This document shows positions 1-12,700 of a DNA stretch of 64,000 bases, one piece after another. A program made the position numbers and the translations under genes. Numbering within the stretch: the stretch's first letter is position 1; every line of letters begins with the position of its first letter. The notes under the pieces are model-generated. The model did no database searches. It worked only from the letters and a program-made list of their open reading frames with translations, and had not been told where the DNA came from. The DNA is from Fragum whitleyi (taxonomy: Eukaryota; Mollusca; Bivalvia; Cardiida; Cardiidae), in assembly GCA_948146395.1 (NCBI GenBank), contig OX411552.1, positions 49,149,258 to 49,213,257 of the forward strand. Reading direction: 5' to 3'.

Positions 1-290
1 GTTAAAAACTGGTTGGTTTAAACCTATTTATTTTACATCGATTGGGAAACAAGTTCTAACAACTTAGATTAATCCCTCTGGATTCTGCTTCCTGGAAAAT
101 TCACCAGTACTTGCGCCGAATGTGTAGGCCAATGAAAGAACCAAGATTGATAGCCGCTCCCGGGAATCGAACTCAGGACCTTTGGGTCAAAAGGCCGACG
201 CTCTTCCTCTAGACCACGGACAACACCATGGTTAAACACTAGTAAATAGCTATGGAGTGCTGTAAAATGTTGGGTGGTATTTAGTGTCAT
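1..290 (-). repeat. tRNA-derived SINE-like sequence (minus strand)
   Basis: On the minus strand 236-150 reads like a degenerate tRNA: an A-box-like GTGGTCTAGAGGAAGAGCG, an anticodon-arm-like CCTTTTGACCCAAAGG and a B-box-like GAGTTCGATTCCC. The acceptor stem is not closed, so it is not a working tRNA gene. Outer limits are uncertain. The remainder of 291-648 shows no other feature. Confidence 0.5.
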
Positions 291-648
291 TCCATTGTTT
301 AGTGATGACTTGATTCAATGAAGATATTTAAGCAGTGTTTTTACTAAAGGAATGACTGAAGGAATGGAGTCTGGTGTTATGATGGCATTTCTTGTTTTTT
401 GTTTAGGATGGTGTCCTCCTTGCAGTGTTTTCAGCAAGTGAGAATAAGTTATCCCATTTCATTTGTACTTGTATGTCTACCTCTAGTGTCCTATCCCTTC
501 CATATTGTCAGGAAATGCTGATAGAACATTTCTACTAATGTATTTGAATTTTTCATGTTATTGTAATGCAGGCCCAGGGCCTCATGTTTCTTCAAGCCAA
601 ATAAGTATATTTCATCTCAGAATTAATATTCGTCTTTACATTATGCAG

Positions 649-726
649 GAATTTACTGAAACACAATGATGTAGTTTTAAATACAGCTGTTCTGCAAGCT
701 ACTAGACATGGATTGTCCAGTGAAAG
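649..726 (+). CDS. First coding exon and 5' UTR of the CUB/LDLa gene
   Basis: The sequence is preceded by a pyrimidine-rich stretch and TATGCAG, so it looks like an internal exon; a more 5' non-coding exon would lie upstream, possibly outside the window. It holds a two-codon upstream frame (ATGATGTAG, 666-674) and then ATG at 708. Six codons plus one base (MDCPVK, then G) precede GTAAG at 727 and join in frame to the hydrophobic exon at 3216. The exon would be missed by any length-based ORF search. Confidence 0.6.
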
Positions 727-3700
727 GTAAGAAAATATTCCTTTGCAGGCTTTGACACTAAGGGAAGTCCAGCCCTGTGTTCAGTATAACAGAAATGATC
801 CAAATGCTTTGCACATTTTGACATCCTGAACATAGGCGGAGTCAAATGTCCCTTATTTTCCTGGTTGCCATCGACTTCACATTTAACAAAATTGGTGTCT
901 GATGGACTCCTTGATTATATATGAAAATGAAGTTTCACTTTTTATACGCCCGTCAAAGGCAGGACGTATTATGGGATCACCCGTGATGTCCGGCGTCAGG
1001 GCTTCCAGCGGCGTGCACTTCTTTGTCCGGAGCTTAACTCTGTAACCTAATGTCCGATTTTCTTGAAACTTGGTAGGTATATTCTTCTCCTCTTAACGGA
1101 GTGCAGTGTGAAAGAACCATAACTACCTACCTTTTTTTTGAGTTATTGCCTTTTTTTTTTTATACTTGGATCTTGTCCGGAGCATATCCCTGAAAGTATA
1201 GGAGCTACAATCATGAAACTTGATGGGTAGATAGATCTCATCAAGTGGAAGTGCAGTGCAAAAGAACCATATCTCTACCTTGCTTGTTTTTTGAGCCATT
1301 GCCCTTTGTTGTTTTTCATACTTTCATATTGTCATGAGCATATCTCTCAAAGTATGGGAGCTGCGAACATGAAACTTGATGGCTAGATAGATCTTATCAA
1401 GGGGAAGTGTAGTGCAAAAGAACCATAACTCTACCTTGCTTGTTTTTTGAGTTATTGCCCTTTGTTTTATTTTCAAATTTGGATCTGGTCCAGACTATAT
1501 CTCTAAAAGTATAGGAGCTATGATCATGAAATTTGACGGGTAGATAGATTTTATCAAGGGAAAGTGTAGTGAAAAAACCAAAACTTTACTTGGCTTATTT
1601 TTTGAGTTATTGCCCTTTGTAGTTTTTCACACTTGAATCTTTTCTAGAGCTTTTCTTAAAGAGTATTTGAGCTATGATCTTGAAACTTCATGGATATATA
1701 GATTGCATCAAGGGGAAGTGCAGTGCAAAAGAGCCATAATTACCAGGCTTTATTTTTGAGTTATTGCCCTTTGTTTTTCTTCATACTTGAATCTTATCCA
1801 TCTTATCCAATTCTAATGGTATATGAACTTTGATCATGATAATGATATACTCCTACTACAATTATTCATCTGTCTGTCTACACAAAAAATGTCTAAAAGA
1901 TATTCATTTGAAATCACTTCAATTCTACTCTTAACCCAAAGTTACATCAAGCTGTGTGACGGGCATATTTTGTGACAATTTGGCACCATGTGTCACAATA
2001 TTCTACCCTTTACAAAACTTCAGAATCCTTACAATTAACTTGAACTCCTTGATTTTATAAGTTCCATGTCCATTGGACACTCTGCTTAGGTATTGCCAAA
2101 CCTACCGTCTGGCTTGGTTTATGTACTGAAATTTACAGCAGTCTTGCATTGACCCCTGTAAGACAGTCAACAGTCAACATGTTAAATGAACTTGATTATA
2201 TTTAACTCTTGCCATGTTGAATAAAAAGCCTTGGCAGAATTATATTTATATTAAAGTGCTTAAAGCTCTGTATTTTGTTATTGCGAGTCAGTATTTGATT
2301 TTGAAAATACAATTTAGAAACTAATTGCCAAAAAAAGAAAATCTGGTGGTAAAGACTAAGATCAAACTGCACATATGTGCAGTCTGATCTTTGTCTATAC
2401 TTCCTGCCAAAACAGGGATAGACAGCTTGACAAGGGTTAAGAGATGAAGAGACTATTATTTCAATTAAATGATGTAAAAAAATTAAAAACCTTATCATAT
2501 TGTAATGTATGAATAAGCAAACCTGTATTAACCCTTTCCAATACAGTAATGGGACCAATTTAAAGCCACATTTATTATCATAATACATTTATTAGAAAAT
2601 AGTTTGCAAAAAATAAAAGAAATTCCTTCTTATTTTTCCACTTTCATTTTCCTGCAATATTTTCAATGCCATTGGAGTGTTTTGTTTATATCATATTGCA
2701 ACAACCTTAGCAATCATTTTAAAGCCACATTTATTATCATTATACATTTATTAGAAAGTAGTTTGCAAAAAAAAAGAAATTCCTTCTTATTTTTCCACTT
2801 TCATTTTCCTGCAATATTTTCAATGCTATTGGAATGTTTTGTTTATAATCATATTGCAACAACCTTAGCGATAATTCTGGCTCAGAATATCATGTGCACA
2901 AATATCCCTGTTCAGCCAAATCTAACAAGAATGTTTTTCATTTTTCAAAATCTTTCACTAAATTAATTTATTTCCCTTTGAGATTTTTTTTTCTCATTAA
3001 GCATGTCTTAATCACAATTCTGACAGAAAAATGAAAGAATCTCGCAATATCTCTGCCCTTATTTATGGCTAAATGATCCCCGCAACTTTACTTTGTTTCC
3101 TAGCTAGCTGCCACCTCTTTCAATTTAGACCAGTTTGAGCTTTCAAAAAAATGATCAAGGGTTACCTATATTGATTTGTAAATGATAATGACAAATTTTG
3201 TTGATTTTTTTGCAGGTTTGGGACCAGTAGTTGTATGGTTGATTGTAACATTTCTGTCTACTGACGCCATCTATTCAGGTAAGGGCTTGTGTTTGAGCCT
3301 TAAACCAGGGTTTTGACCCCCAGAAATCTGAAACTATTCTAATTTGACCCACTTGAAAGGAATTACTATGGGTAAAAACATGGGGGTTTTACCTAAGATT
3401 TTCACAAATTAGTTTCTTAAGTTCTACATAATAATTATTTTTTTCATAAAATTAAAAAAAAACTAAACAGTTAAAGTGACTCTTAAGTATGCAAAATTGT
3501 ACTTATGATTTGCCTTTTCTATCGTTTTGACACTTTTAAATTCAGATTTGACCCCCAGAATTTCGTAGGTGAGGAGTCAATGACTCCCCAATATCAAACT
3601 CTAACATAAGCTCTGTTGTAAGTAGGCTTAACCCCCCCCCCTTATCTGTACCTCTGCTATTGGCTGATTGACAGGCAGTAGCTAGTGACTAGGAACAATT

Positions 3701-6700
3701 GTTATGGTTTACTAGTTATACTGATGTGTAAGAAATGACTGGAAGCCATAGTAAGATGCACCCAATTCCATGAGATAATTGAATTTTTATGGTGCAGTTG
3801 AACATCATGTAATATTTTGTATTAGCAATCTAAATTTTATTGTGACTTTTTTTGTAATTGACACTTTTATATCATTTTACTTCGTTATGCATTTGTACAT
3901 ATTAGGAACAAGCATAATATTTTTGCAAATACCTTTCTTCAATTTGCAGGGTTTCCAAAGCGTCTATGTGAAGACAACAGTTTACGCATCAGTAATATTG
4001 GAGAGACAGGCACGATTTCTGCGGATCTATCGACAAATGAGGCGGATTTTGAAAATCCATGCGTACTTCGTATAGAAGCCTGTAGTGCATGTCAGATAGA
4101 AATCTCCCCTGCTCCTGCAAAAGACTTTGATTTCTTTTGTAGAACCCATCTTCTTCAGAATTCATACTGTTCTCTAGGGTAAGATAAATATAGTGTAAAT
4201 ATTTTGTTAAGTGCCTGGGCTTTTATTAAGGTAGTGGAATCTTTCACAATGTTGAAAATCATTAGGAAACCTCGGTTAACACTGTTAAAGATCATTACTT
4301 CTGAAACTTTGCAGAACCATTACGGTTCCACTACCTTTATTGGCACATTCTTTAAGTAAGATTTTTGTTTGAATTCAAGGATACTTTTTATAGAAAACCC
4401 AACAGATTCACCTAAAGATATTGAGAAATAAACTATTCAGGGTTGAAAAACCTTAATTGGAATGCCCGGTTTGGGGTTATGAGACCATATTCAAAACTAG
4501 TTAAAATTTTTGAAAGTGGCGTAAAGCCCCATTCAAAAGAAAATTGAAAACTAGGTGTTAGAGACTTGATGATCCGAAATTGAATCAAGCAATGGTCAAT
4601 GTTGATGCCTACTATAGTGAATGGGCATTATTGATAGAATCTTTGCACTTGATTTTTTTCGGTCTTTCTATATCAGCCTTAATTGAAACAACAGGAACAC
4701 ACAATCAATGTTTATAAGGGCTATTTCCTCTTTAAATCAGTCGAATCTATTTGATACGCATGAAGCTAATTGCAATTAAACTATGAAGGAAACTTGGCCA
4801 GTAACCTGTATGAGAAAATGCTATTGCATATGGATCGTAAGCTAAAGGCAAAAGAAAAATAGAAAAAAATAGGGAGATATAGAATTGAGGGGTCAGTGCA
4901 ATGCTATTGTAAGTGCCTATAAATATATAGCACTTTGCCACTTACAATAATGTTGCTTTGACCCCTTGGAATGTTTCTTGTGTAAAGAATTAAGTCTAGT
5001 AAAATCTGTAATAGAAAAGGAAGGAATTTCCTGTGGGAGAACAAAAGATTCTCCATACTGGAGTAACTAGCCCTAGCTATAGCGTTTATTATGAAGCCCT
5101 ATCACTCATAAGCTTTTTGAATGTCTTGAAATTAGCTCATCAAAGAGAGTGTACTAGGTAGGTTATTACGGTTAGGCTGCTGTCATAGTTGGTAGAGTGT
5201 CAGACTGTCAATCTGGAGGACTCGGGTTTGATCCCTGACGGCAGCACTCATCCTTTCTGACCATTTGTCTCTCACCTGTGGGTTGATATTCGTACACCTA
5301 TATGAGACAGCAGCTGGAGGCTAGGAAAGGATGTGATGGTAGTACTGATGAGAGAAATACCTGGATTCCATTGTTAGGTGCTCCAGCCTCTGCGATATTA
5401 GTGAAAAATTGTTGAAAGTGGTGTAAAACCCCATTCTAACAAAAATATAACAGCTGTGTTATTATGAATTGCTTCCTCTCTGTCATTATGTTGGTCCTGA
5501 TAGACATTTAGTTTGTTAGTGTGCCAGCTTGGGAATCGTACCCACATGTTCGACCTTCAATTGTTTTGATATCCATTGCTCTCCCAAGTTCCCAACTGAG
5601 TTAATAGGGCTGACAGTGCTTGCAGTATCTGTTTGAGTACACTTTGATATCAGTACTTTAGCTACACCCCTACTGTATTTTAATGCAGTCATGAAATATT
5701 TGTAAATTTCAGATGTGATTATCTCCATATATTTGACATGTACTACATGAATGAGACAACAACGTCCAAATACTATCAGAAATGGAGTGAATTTAACCAA
5801 CCTTTCCAGTCTGAATCCAGTAATGTCTTCATCATGCTTTGTCATGGAAATTCTGGACGATACAACTTCTCGCTGAATTATAAAACTATCAGTAAGTATA
5901 GGTAGATTTTGTGCGCTGAGCCATAAATTCTATATTCATATATAGATTCTTGAGCTCAGTTTTGAAAATACACCTACAGGGATTTTTTAACCTTCCCTTG
6001 CCTTTCACAATATATACAAAGCTTTGGAAGCCTGTGTAGACTAAGATCAGGCTGCATAGACATGCAGTCTGATTGTAGCCTACTCTGCCTGCTTCATACT
6101 TGATTATTGGTGGGTAAAACATAAATCAGACGGGTTGAAATGTTCAAAAAAGATGGCAAGTTGTTTGAAAATAAGATTTATACTTGGCTGGATAAGAGAT
6201 AATACTAACAAGTTGGTATAGTGTGGTTTTATTGACTTAAATCTGATCCCTGCTATTTAGATGAATAAAAATCTGATTATTCCTTCTCGGCTTTGTACGT
6301 GCTCTCATAGGAATGAAGAACAAACGATATTGAATGTATTATACATTTTGTTAATTGATAAAATATGTCGATAATTGTTATTTAAGCATTTTTTCCACAG
6401 AGGTCAAATTCGGGTCAAATTAACCAGGCTTTAGATGAGATCATACAGTGTGTAGTCTTTCTGCTATTTGAATCTTTGTGGTGCTGAATTTGAATATTGC
6501 TGAATGCATCTGAAATTGTAGCTTTGGTAAAATGGTCTAAAGTTTTGTTTTGTACCACGGTCAAGGTTATCTAAGATCTATTAAGATTTAGGTCAAATAT
6601 TAACCCTTGTCATGCTGAACCCAGAATATTCCTGCTTTGGCAGGAGCTATAGACCAACATCAGCCTGCACATATTATGTGATGAGAGTCTACACCACCTG

Positions 6701-9700
6701 TTTCTCACTTTCAAACCAGAATTGTCAATAGATTTAGTTTTTCAAATAAAATTGACCTACAGTTGGTACTTTCAGTGCTTTTTGCCCTTTGATTTTGATG
6801 AAAATTTTTTAAACAAAATTTATTCAGCATGACAAGGGTTAAAGTGAAGTTACTGATATTCTCTAGCTGGAAGTAGCATTAGTGTTTAGAAAACTTAATT
6901 GTCATGTCAAATTCTTTTAAGGCTTTTAACTCATGTCATGCTAAATACCGGAATATTACTGCTTTGGAAGGAGATATAAAGATCTGTCTGCCGAAATGTT
7001 CAGTAGGATCTAAGTCTATTCCACCTGATTTTCTGTTATAAACCAGAAAAATTTAAAGATCATAATTTCAAAATGAGTGCTAACTCACAAATAGAGAATC
7101 CAGTGTTTTCATCACTTTGAATTTAATGAAATTTCACTAAGGTTTTTATTCAGCATGACATGGGTTGATTTTACAAATGCTACCCATCTTTTAGTAAGGG
7201 ACCTTGTGGGAATTTTGTATACATATTCTGGAATAAAGGTCAGATCCAGCAGAGGTCAGTCAGAGATCAACAGAGCTACAGATACAGGGGGTATTTTGGA
7301 TTTCAAATTGAAATAATAATAATAAAATCTTTATTTCATGAAGGTAGAACATTAAGACATATTTCAAATGAATAATATGAAAGTAGTCTTTTTTACAATG
7401 TTGCCTTCATTATAAATGACGTATGATTCAAATGATAATGATAGAATGATATAAACATGCTTGCAAAATAGAAAACAAGATCAGAATTAGAGAATCTTCG
7501 GACAGATACATTCAGTATGTTAAGCGTTTAGTTTAGTTCTATCGGGACTTCAGAATTGTTTTAAAAGCAAATGATTTTTAAATTGGCTTTTAAAACGCGA
7601 TAAAGATATTGCATCTTTAATGGTAATAGGGATTTTATTCCATACATTCATGCTATAGTATGAAAATGAGTTTTTCTTCTACAAAGTATTGTATTTCGAG
7701 TTAGTTATATCTTTGTGAGCAAATGACCTTAAACTGTAGCTCCTGTTATAACAGAAAGAAATAATGTCTGTCATATAACTTGGTAATAGGTTATAACGAC
7801 ATTTGAATATCAAAACACCAGTATAATAATATTTTGATAATATTTGCTGTCATGGGAGACCACTCTCACCACTGTCCTACATAGCTTCATTGGTTTACAT
7901 TGGTCCGTACAATGTTTGACAACTGGGTCAGGGAAGATCTTCTTTGCCACAGTGGTTAGCCCATTGGACTGGTAAACCAAAAATTGAAATATTACTTGTC
8001 GGCGTTGCACTTCAACACTTGCTCACGTCGGATATTTTTCAGCTATGCTAAGGTTGAGGACAGTTTGTATGTAATACTTGCACAAAATCCCTATGCAACC
8101 CTATGTTGTGGGTACAATTAAAATGTGTACCCACAAGGTAGGGTTTCATGTAGAATTAAAGATTTTAGATTGGCATCACCCCCACTTATTTGTACCTCAG
8201 TATCAAAATTCAAATGTAAATGTATTTTTCTGCTTATTTTTTAGAAAAACAAAGAGAAATAAGTGGCACATTCACAGACCTATATCAGAATAAAGGAACT
8301 ATTTCTTCACCGTTTTTTCCACGTGGGTATTACCTGAACCATGAGGTGTATGAATACATCATCACTGGGCTCCAGGAGGAGGATCGTATAATGGTGGTGT
8401 TTGATGATTGGCATCTGGACCCTTCTAGTGCAATATATGTAAGTCATTAGGAAAGCATATATGTTGGATATTCAAAATATATTTCAGATTTGTAATGATG
8501 CTTTATAGAGAAATTTCAAAGCCTTGAATGTGTTGAAAATAATTTGAAGTAAAAAATCTGTGTTGAGTGTAATCTTGTTCTATAATTGATTTAATCATTA
8601 AATGTGTACTCATACAATTCCTTAAATGTAACTTTGCTATCATTATTATACCCCCCCCCCCCCCCATAACGAAATTATGGGGGGTATACTGGAATCAGGT
8701 TGTCCGTTCGTCTGTCTGTCCATCCGTAGACATAATTTTGTGTCCTCTTCTCCTCCCACAGTTTTGGACCAATTTTGCTGAAATTTTATCAGGTTGTTTC
8801 CTATCATATGAAGTTGTGCACCTGTAATTTTCATCCTGATCCAGTCATTAGTTTGAGAGTTATGCCACTTTGAACTTTTTAAGGAGGGGGGACATAATTT
8901 TTTGTCCTTAAGGAGGGGGGGGGGGGGGGGGAGTAGTCAAAAATTAAAATTGCAAAACTCTTAAAAAGGGGTCATAAAATGCCCCTTCAAAGTCCTTCCC
9001 TTCATAAAAAAGCCTTTGTGGCAATGTGGAGGGGTATTTTCGTTAGCCTTTGGGGGTGACAGCTCTAGTTATACATGGAAAAGTGTCCATATACAGAGTA
9101 TGTTTATATATTCGAATTAAAACCTCTTTTGACAAAATTTGAGCTGTATTGATGAGACCTGTGCACCTAACCATAGCACCCCCCCACCTGTTATTTCTTT
9201 CTCAAGTATAACGACAACATTTCATCTGAACTAACGTGGCCTTTAATTAATAGTTGGATTGAATTTGACTGAGCTAGTGTTTCAATCATTCACGAATGCA
9301 AGTGTGATCAGCCTGTGTGCTCTGACTGACTGCACAGGCTTGACCTGTATGAAAAAATGGATAGAAAATGAAAATTAGGTCGTATAAACTAAGACCAGAC
9401 TAATGTAAGTGCAGACTGATCTTATTTATGCTTCCTGCAAAGGTTACGTGGGAACATTCCTGACTAAGTACGCAAAGGGTTAAACTTTTTGCATCTTGTT
9501 GCAGTACGATGACGGTAGTTCTGTAGGATCATTCACTGGTGGATCACTGAGACCCTCGCTTGTTACAGATACCAATCAGTTACGATTTATGTTTCACACG
9601 GGCCAGTCACTGTCACCGACTTACGGCAGGAGATACATGGGATTTAAAGCTACATATTCATTTCACAGCAGTGAGTACTTCAACACTCCTTATTGAACCT

Positions 9701-12700
9701 TTATCCTGCTGAATTAAAATAATTCAATAATAACACAATGGCGGAAATGTAATTATGAAATAAGAAGAAATTACATTAGAACTTTATTATCAATAAAATT
9801 CATATGTCATGTGTTTTAACTGTGTTCACAGATAGCTCCGCCTATTTTTCTGGCAACATCATCTTTAGCGCGAACGTTGATTCTTTACATGTCAGCATAA
9901 CCCTGTCTATCCCATGGTTTCCCTCAATAATTAAGTAGAAGGCAAAGAGTAAATCAATTGCTCAGAGGGAAACAGTTGTAACTGCCTGTGTATTTATAGG
10001 CAGTTACAACTGTTTCACACTGAGCCATCGAAATGTTAAGATAAAACTGCATGTTATATCAAATATTTTCAAAGGGCTATATAGCTTTTATTGTAAGTTT
10101 CAATAATGTTAGTCTTCAAAATTATCTGTGGTGATAATCTCATTACATGATAATTCTCTTTCAGGTGATTCTATTATACACAAGCCTGTCACAAGTGAGT
10201 AAATTTTTGTTGATAGTATTTCCTACAAAACAGACATAATGTCTTGAAGCTACGAATGTTTCCTGTAATTTGTAACATAGAGAAAGCGTAATGTGAAATA
10301 CCTTCAATATCCATATAGGGGATAAAAACAGGAGGCTTATCATTACTGTAACACAAGAGTATATTGAACTTCTTTTAAGAGTCAAAAATTCTCATAAAAT
10401 TTGAACGATGAAGATTTTAAATCTTAATAAGTTCAAGGTCTCTTTTTGAAATGGAGTTTATATGGAGCATATATCCTTCTTGTATAATTTTGTGAAATTG
10501 TTTTCCTTTATAGAGTGAATTGTCCTGTGGTAAATTTTTTTACATCTGAAGTTTCAAGGTCACAATCATGTTAACATCAAATTTCAAAATTAAATGAGCT
10601 TGTCCAGAGCATTAGATAAATTTAAGTACAAATGAGCTCTGTTGTTCTCTATAGTTAGATGATTTTATATATGGATAAGAAAAAAAAAGATCTTTAACAT
10701 CATATTGGTAGGTCAAACTATAGAATTATGAACTTATTTTAAAGCACCCATGCTTCACTTTGTGCGAATAGTTTACAATTTTCCTATTTCTATTTAAACA
10801 AACTGTTTTACACAGGAAACTAGGACAAATGGTTACACTCCAATGACCAGGCTTATTTTGGTGGGAGATTACAGCTCAATATGTTTGTAGGCAGTTACAA
10901 CTGTTTCACACTGAGTCATAGATTTTAAATCTCCATGGCAAATAATTAATATTTTTGTTCTCATTTATCCTCTGTTTTGCAGGTTGCAAAGGTTCTGGAA
11001 CATTCTTTGGAAAATATGGTGGCCACATCGAGTTCCTACATACGGAAGTACAGCGACAATTATATGACTGTGTGTGGGTTGTGAAGAAACAGCCAGGGTA
11101 TTCTGGGATATATCTCAAAATAACAGCTCTTAAAATGATAGGTATGTGCTTGGTAAGACTTACCAGTAAATAGATACTAAAAGAGGCTCTAATTGAAAAA
11201 ATGAGCCTGTGTGTGACATTTCCTTAAGTTTGATGTGTGCATGAGAAATAAACATTGAGCAGCATTGATTGCAATATAGTGAAATTAGACAATTGCTTGT
11301 ATGTCACTAGATACTTTGAAACCTTATCTATCTACAAAAGGCAAAGTAAACCCTCTGGACGGACTGTGCATATGCACAGACTGACCATAGTCTTTGTTTT
11401 GCGCACATTTGAAATTGTTAAAAATATCACTCACAGGCTCAAATATACTAGATACAAGTGTTTTTAGCCCATCCCATTGTTATGGGAACAGGCATATAGA
11501 GTTAACCTTGTCCATGTGTGTATGGGTGTGTGTGTGTGGGTGGATGTGCGTGTCCCCTTCTTGTCCAGAGCATAACTTCTACATTTTATGGATGAATTTC
11601 AAAATAACTTGAAACAGTTGTTCCCCTTGATGAGTACTATTGGCATGCTAAGAGTTTGTCCAGATACTCCCAAGGTCATGGTTGAAGGTCAAATGGGTCA
11701 TGGGTAAAAATCAAGTATTTGAAGTTGCATTTATGTCTGCAAACATATCTATAACCTAATTTTATTGACCCAAATCTGACCCCTGCTATTAAGATCATTA
11801 AAATTCTGATTATTCTTACTTGGCTTTTGAATGAAAAACACATGGTATTATATGTAATATATATTTTGTTAAGGGATAAAATATATTGGTAATTGTTAAT
11901 TAAGCACTTTTTCCCCAGAGGTCAAAATTGGGGCAAATTAACCAAGGTATAATTAAACTGTAAATTCTACCAGATGCAATCCATTTTCAAGACTGATAAG
12001 TATGGGTTGGTCAGAAAAGAATGTCTGTTTGCTTGCACAAAACTTTTCTGATTACTTCGAACATTGTTTTTTCTACAGGGTATGGTAAAAGTGGCTATAT
12101 AGTGATACGAGATGGTCTGACGTCGGACAGTAAAGTTGTTGGTAATGTTTCTGTACATGAGAGCATGAAGACTTTATTGCCATTTAGGAGGAGTGAGGGA
12201 TTCTATATTCGACTGACTGGCTACTTGTCGTCAAGTGATACTGTTGAAATGGCATATGCATCTTATATTGAAACTCCAGGTGAGTGCTAGAGTATAGAAA
12301 AGGGGGATTTTAATCTGTCACATGCTGTTCATAATATAAGATAAAGTGGGTATTTTTTAATTTGATTAAGGTATGAATTTAAAAACCTAATCAAACTGTA
12401 TGAATACGCGTAGTGGATTCATACATGAGTGTGATTAGGTTTTAGTTTCATACATCCATTAATTAAATAATTCTCTTCATATCTTTTAATCTAATATCAT
12501 GAAGCAAAATGGAAGTATTTCTTCATTATTGAACATGTTTCTTATGAGAATACTTTGCTTTCAAGCTTAGAAATTAGCTGTGTACTAAATCATTGAGGCA
12601 TGAAAATTGATGGAAACCAATAATTTTAATATTATAAGACTTTGGCAGACAGTAAAGACTACAATCAGAATGCACAGACATGCAGTCTGATTTTAGCCTA

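Noticed and set aside
150..236. tRNA gene on the minus strand
   Set aside because: Acceptor stem does not close and the anticodon loop is irregular; better as SINE remnant.
2604..2966. 120-codon open frame as a gene
   Set aside because: It runs over a direct tandem duplication of AT-rich sequence; composition is Phe/Ile/Ser-rich and repeats itself.
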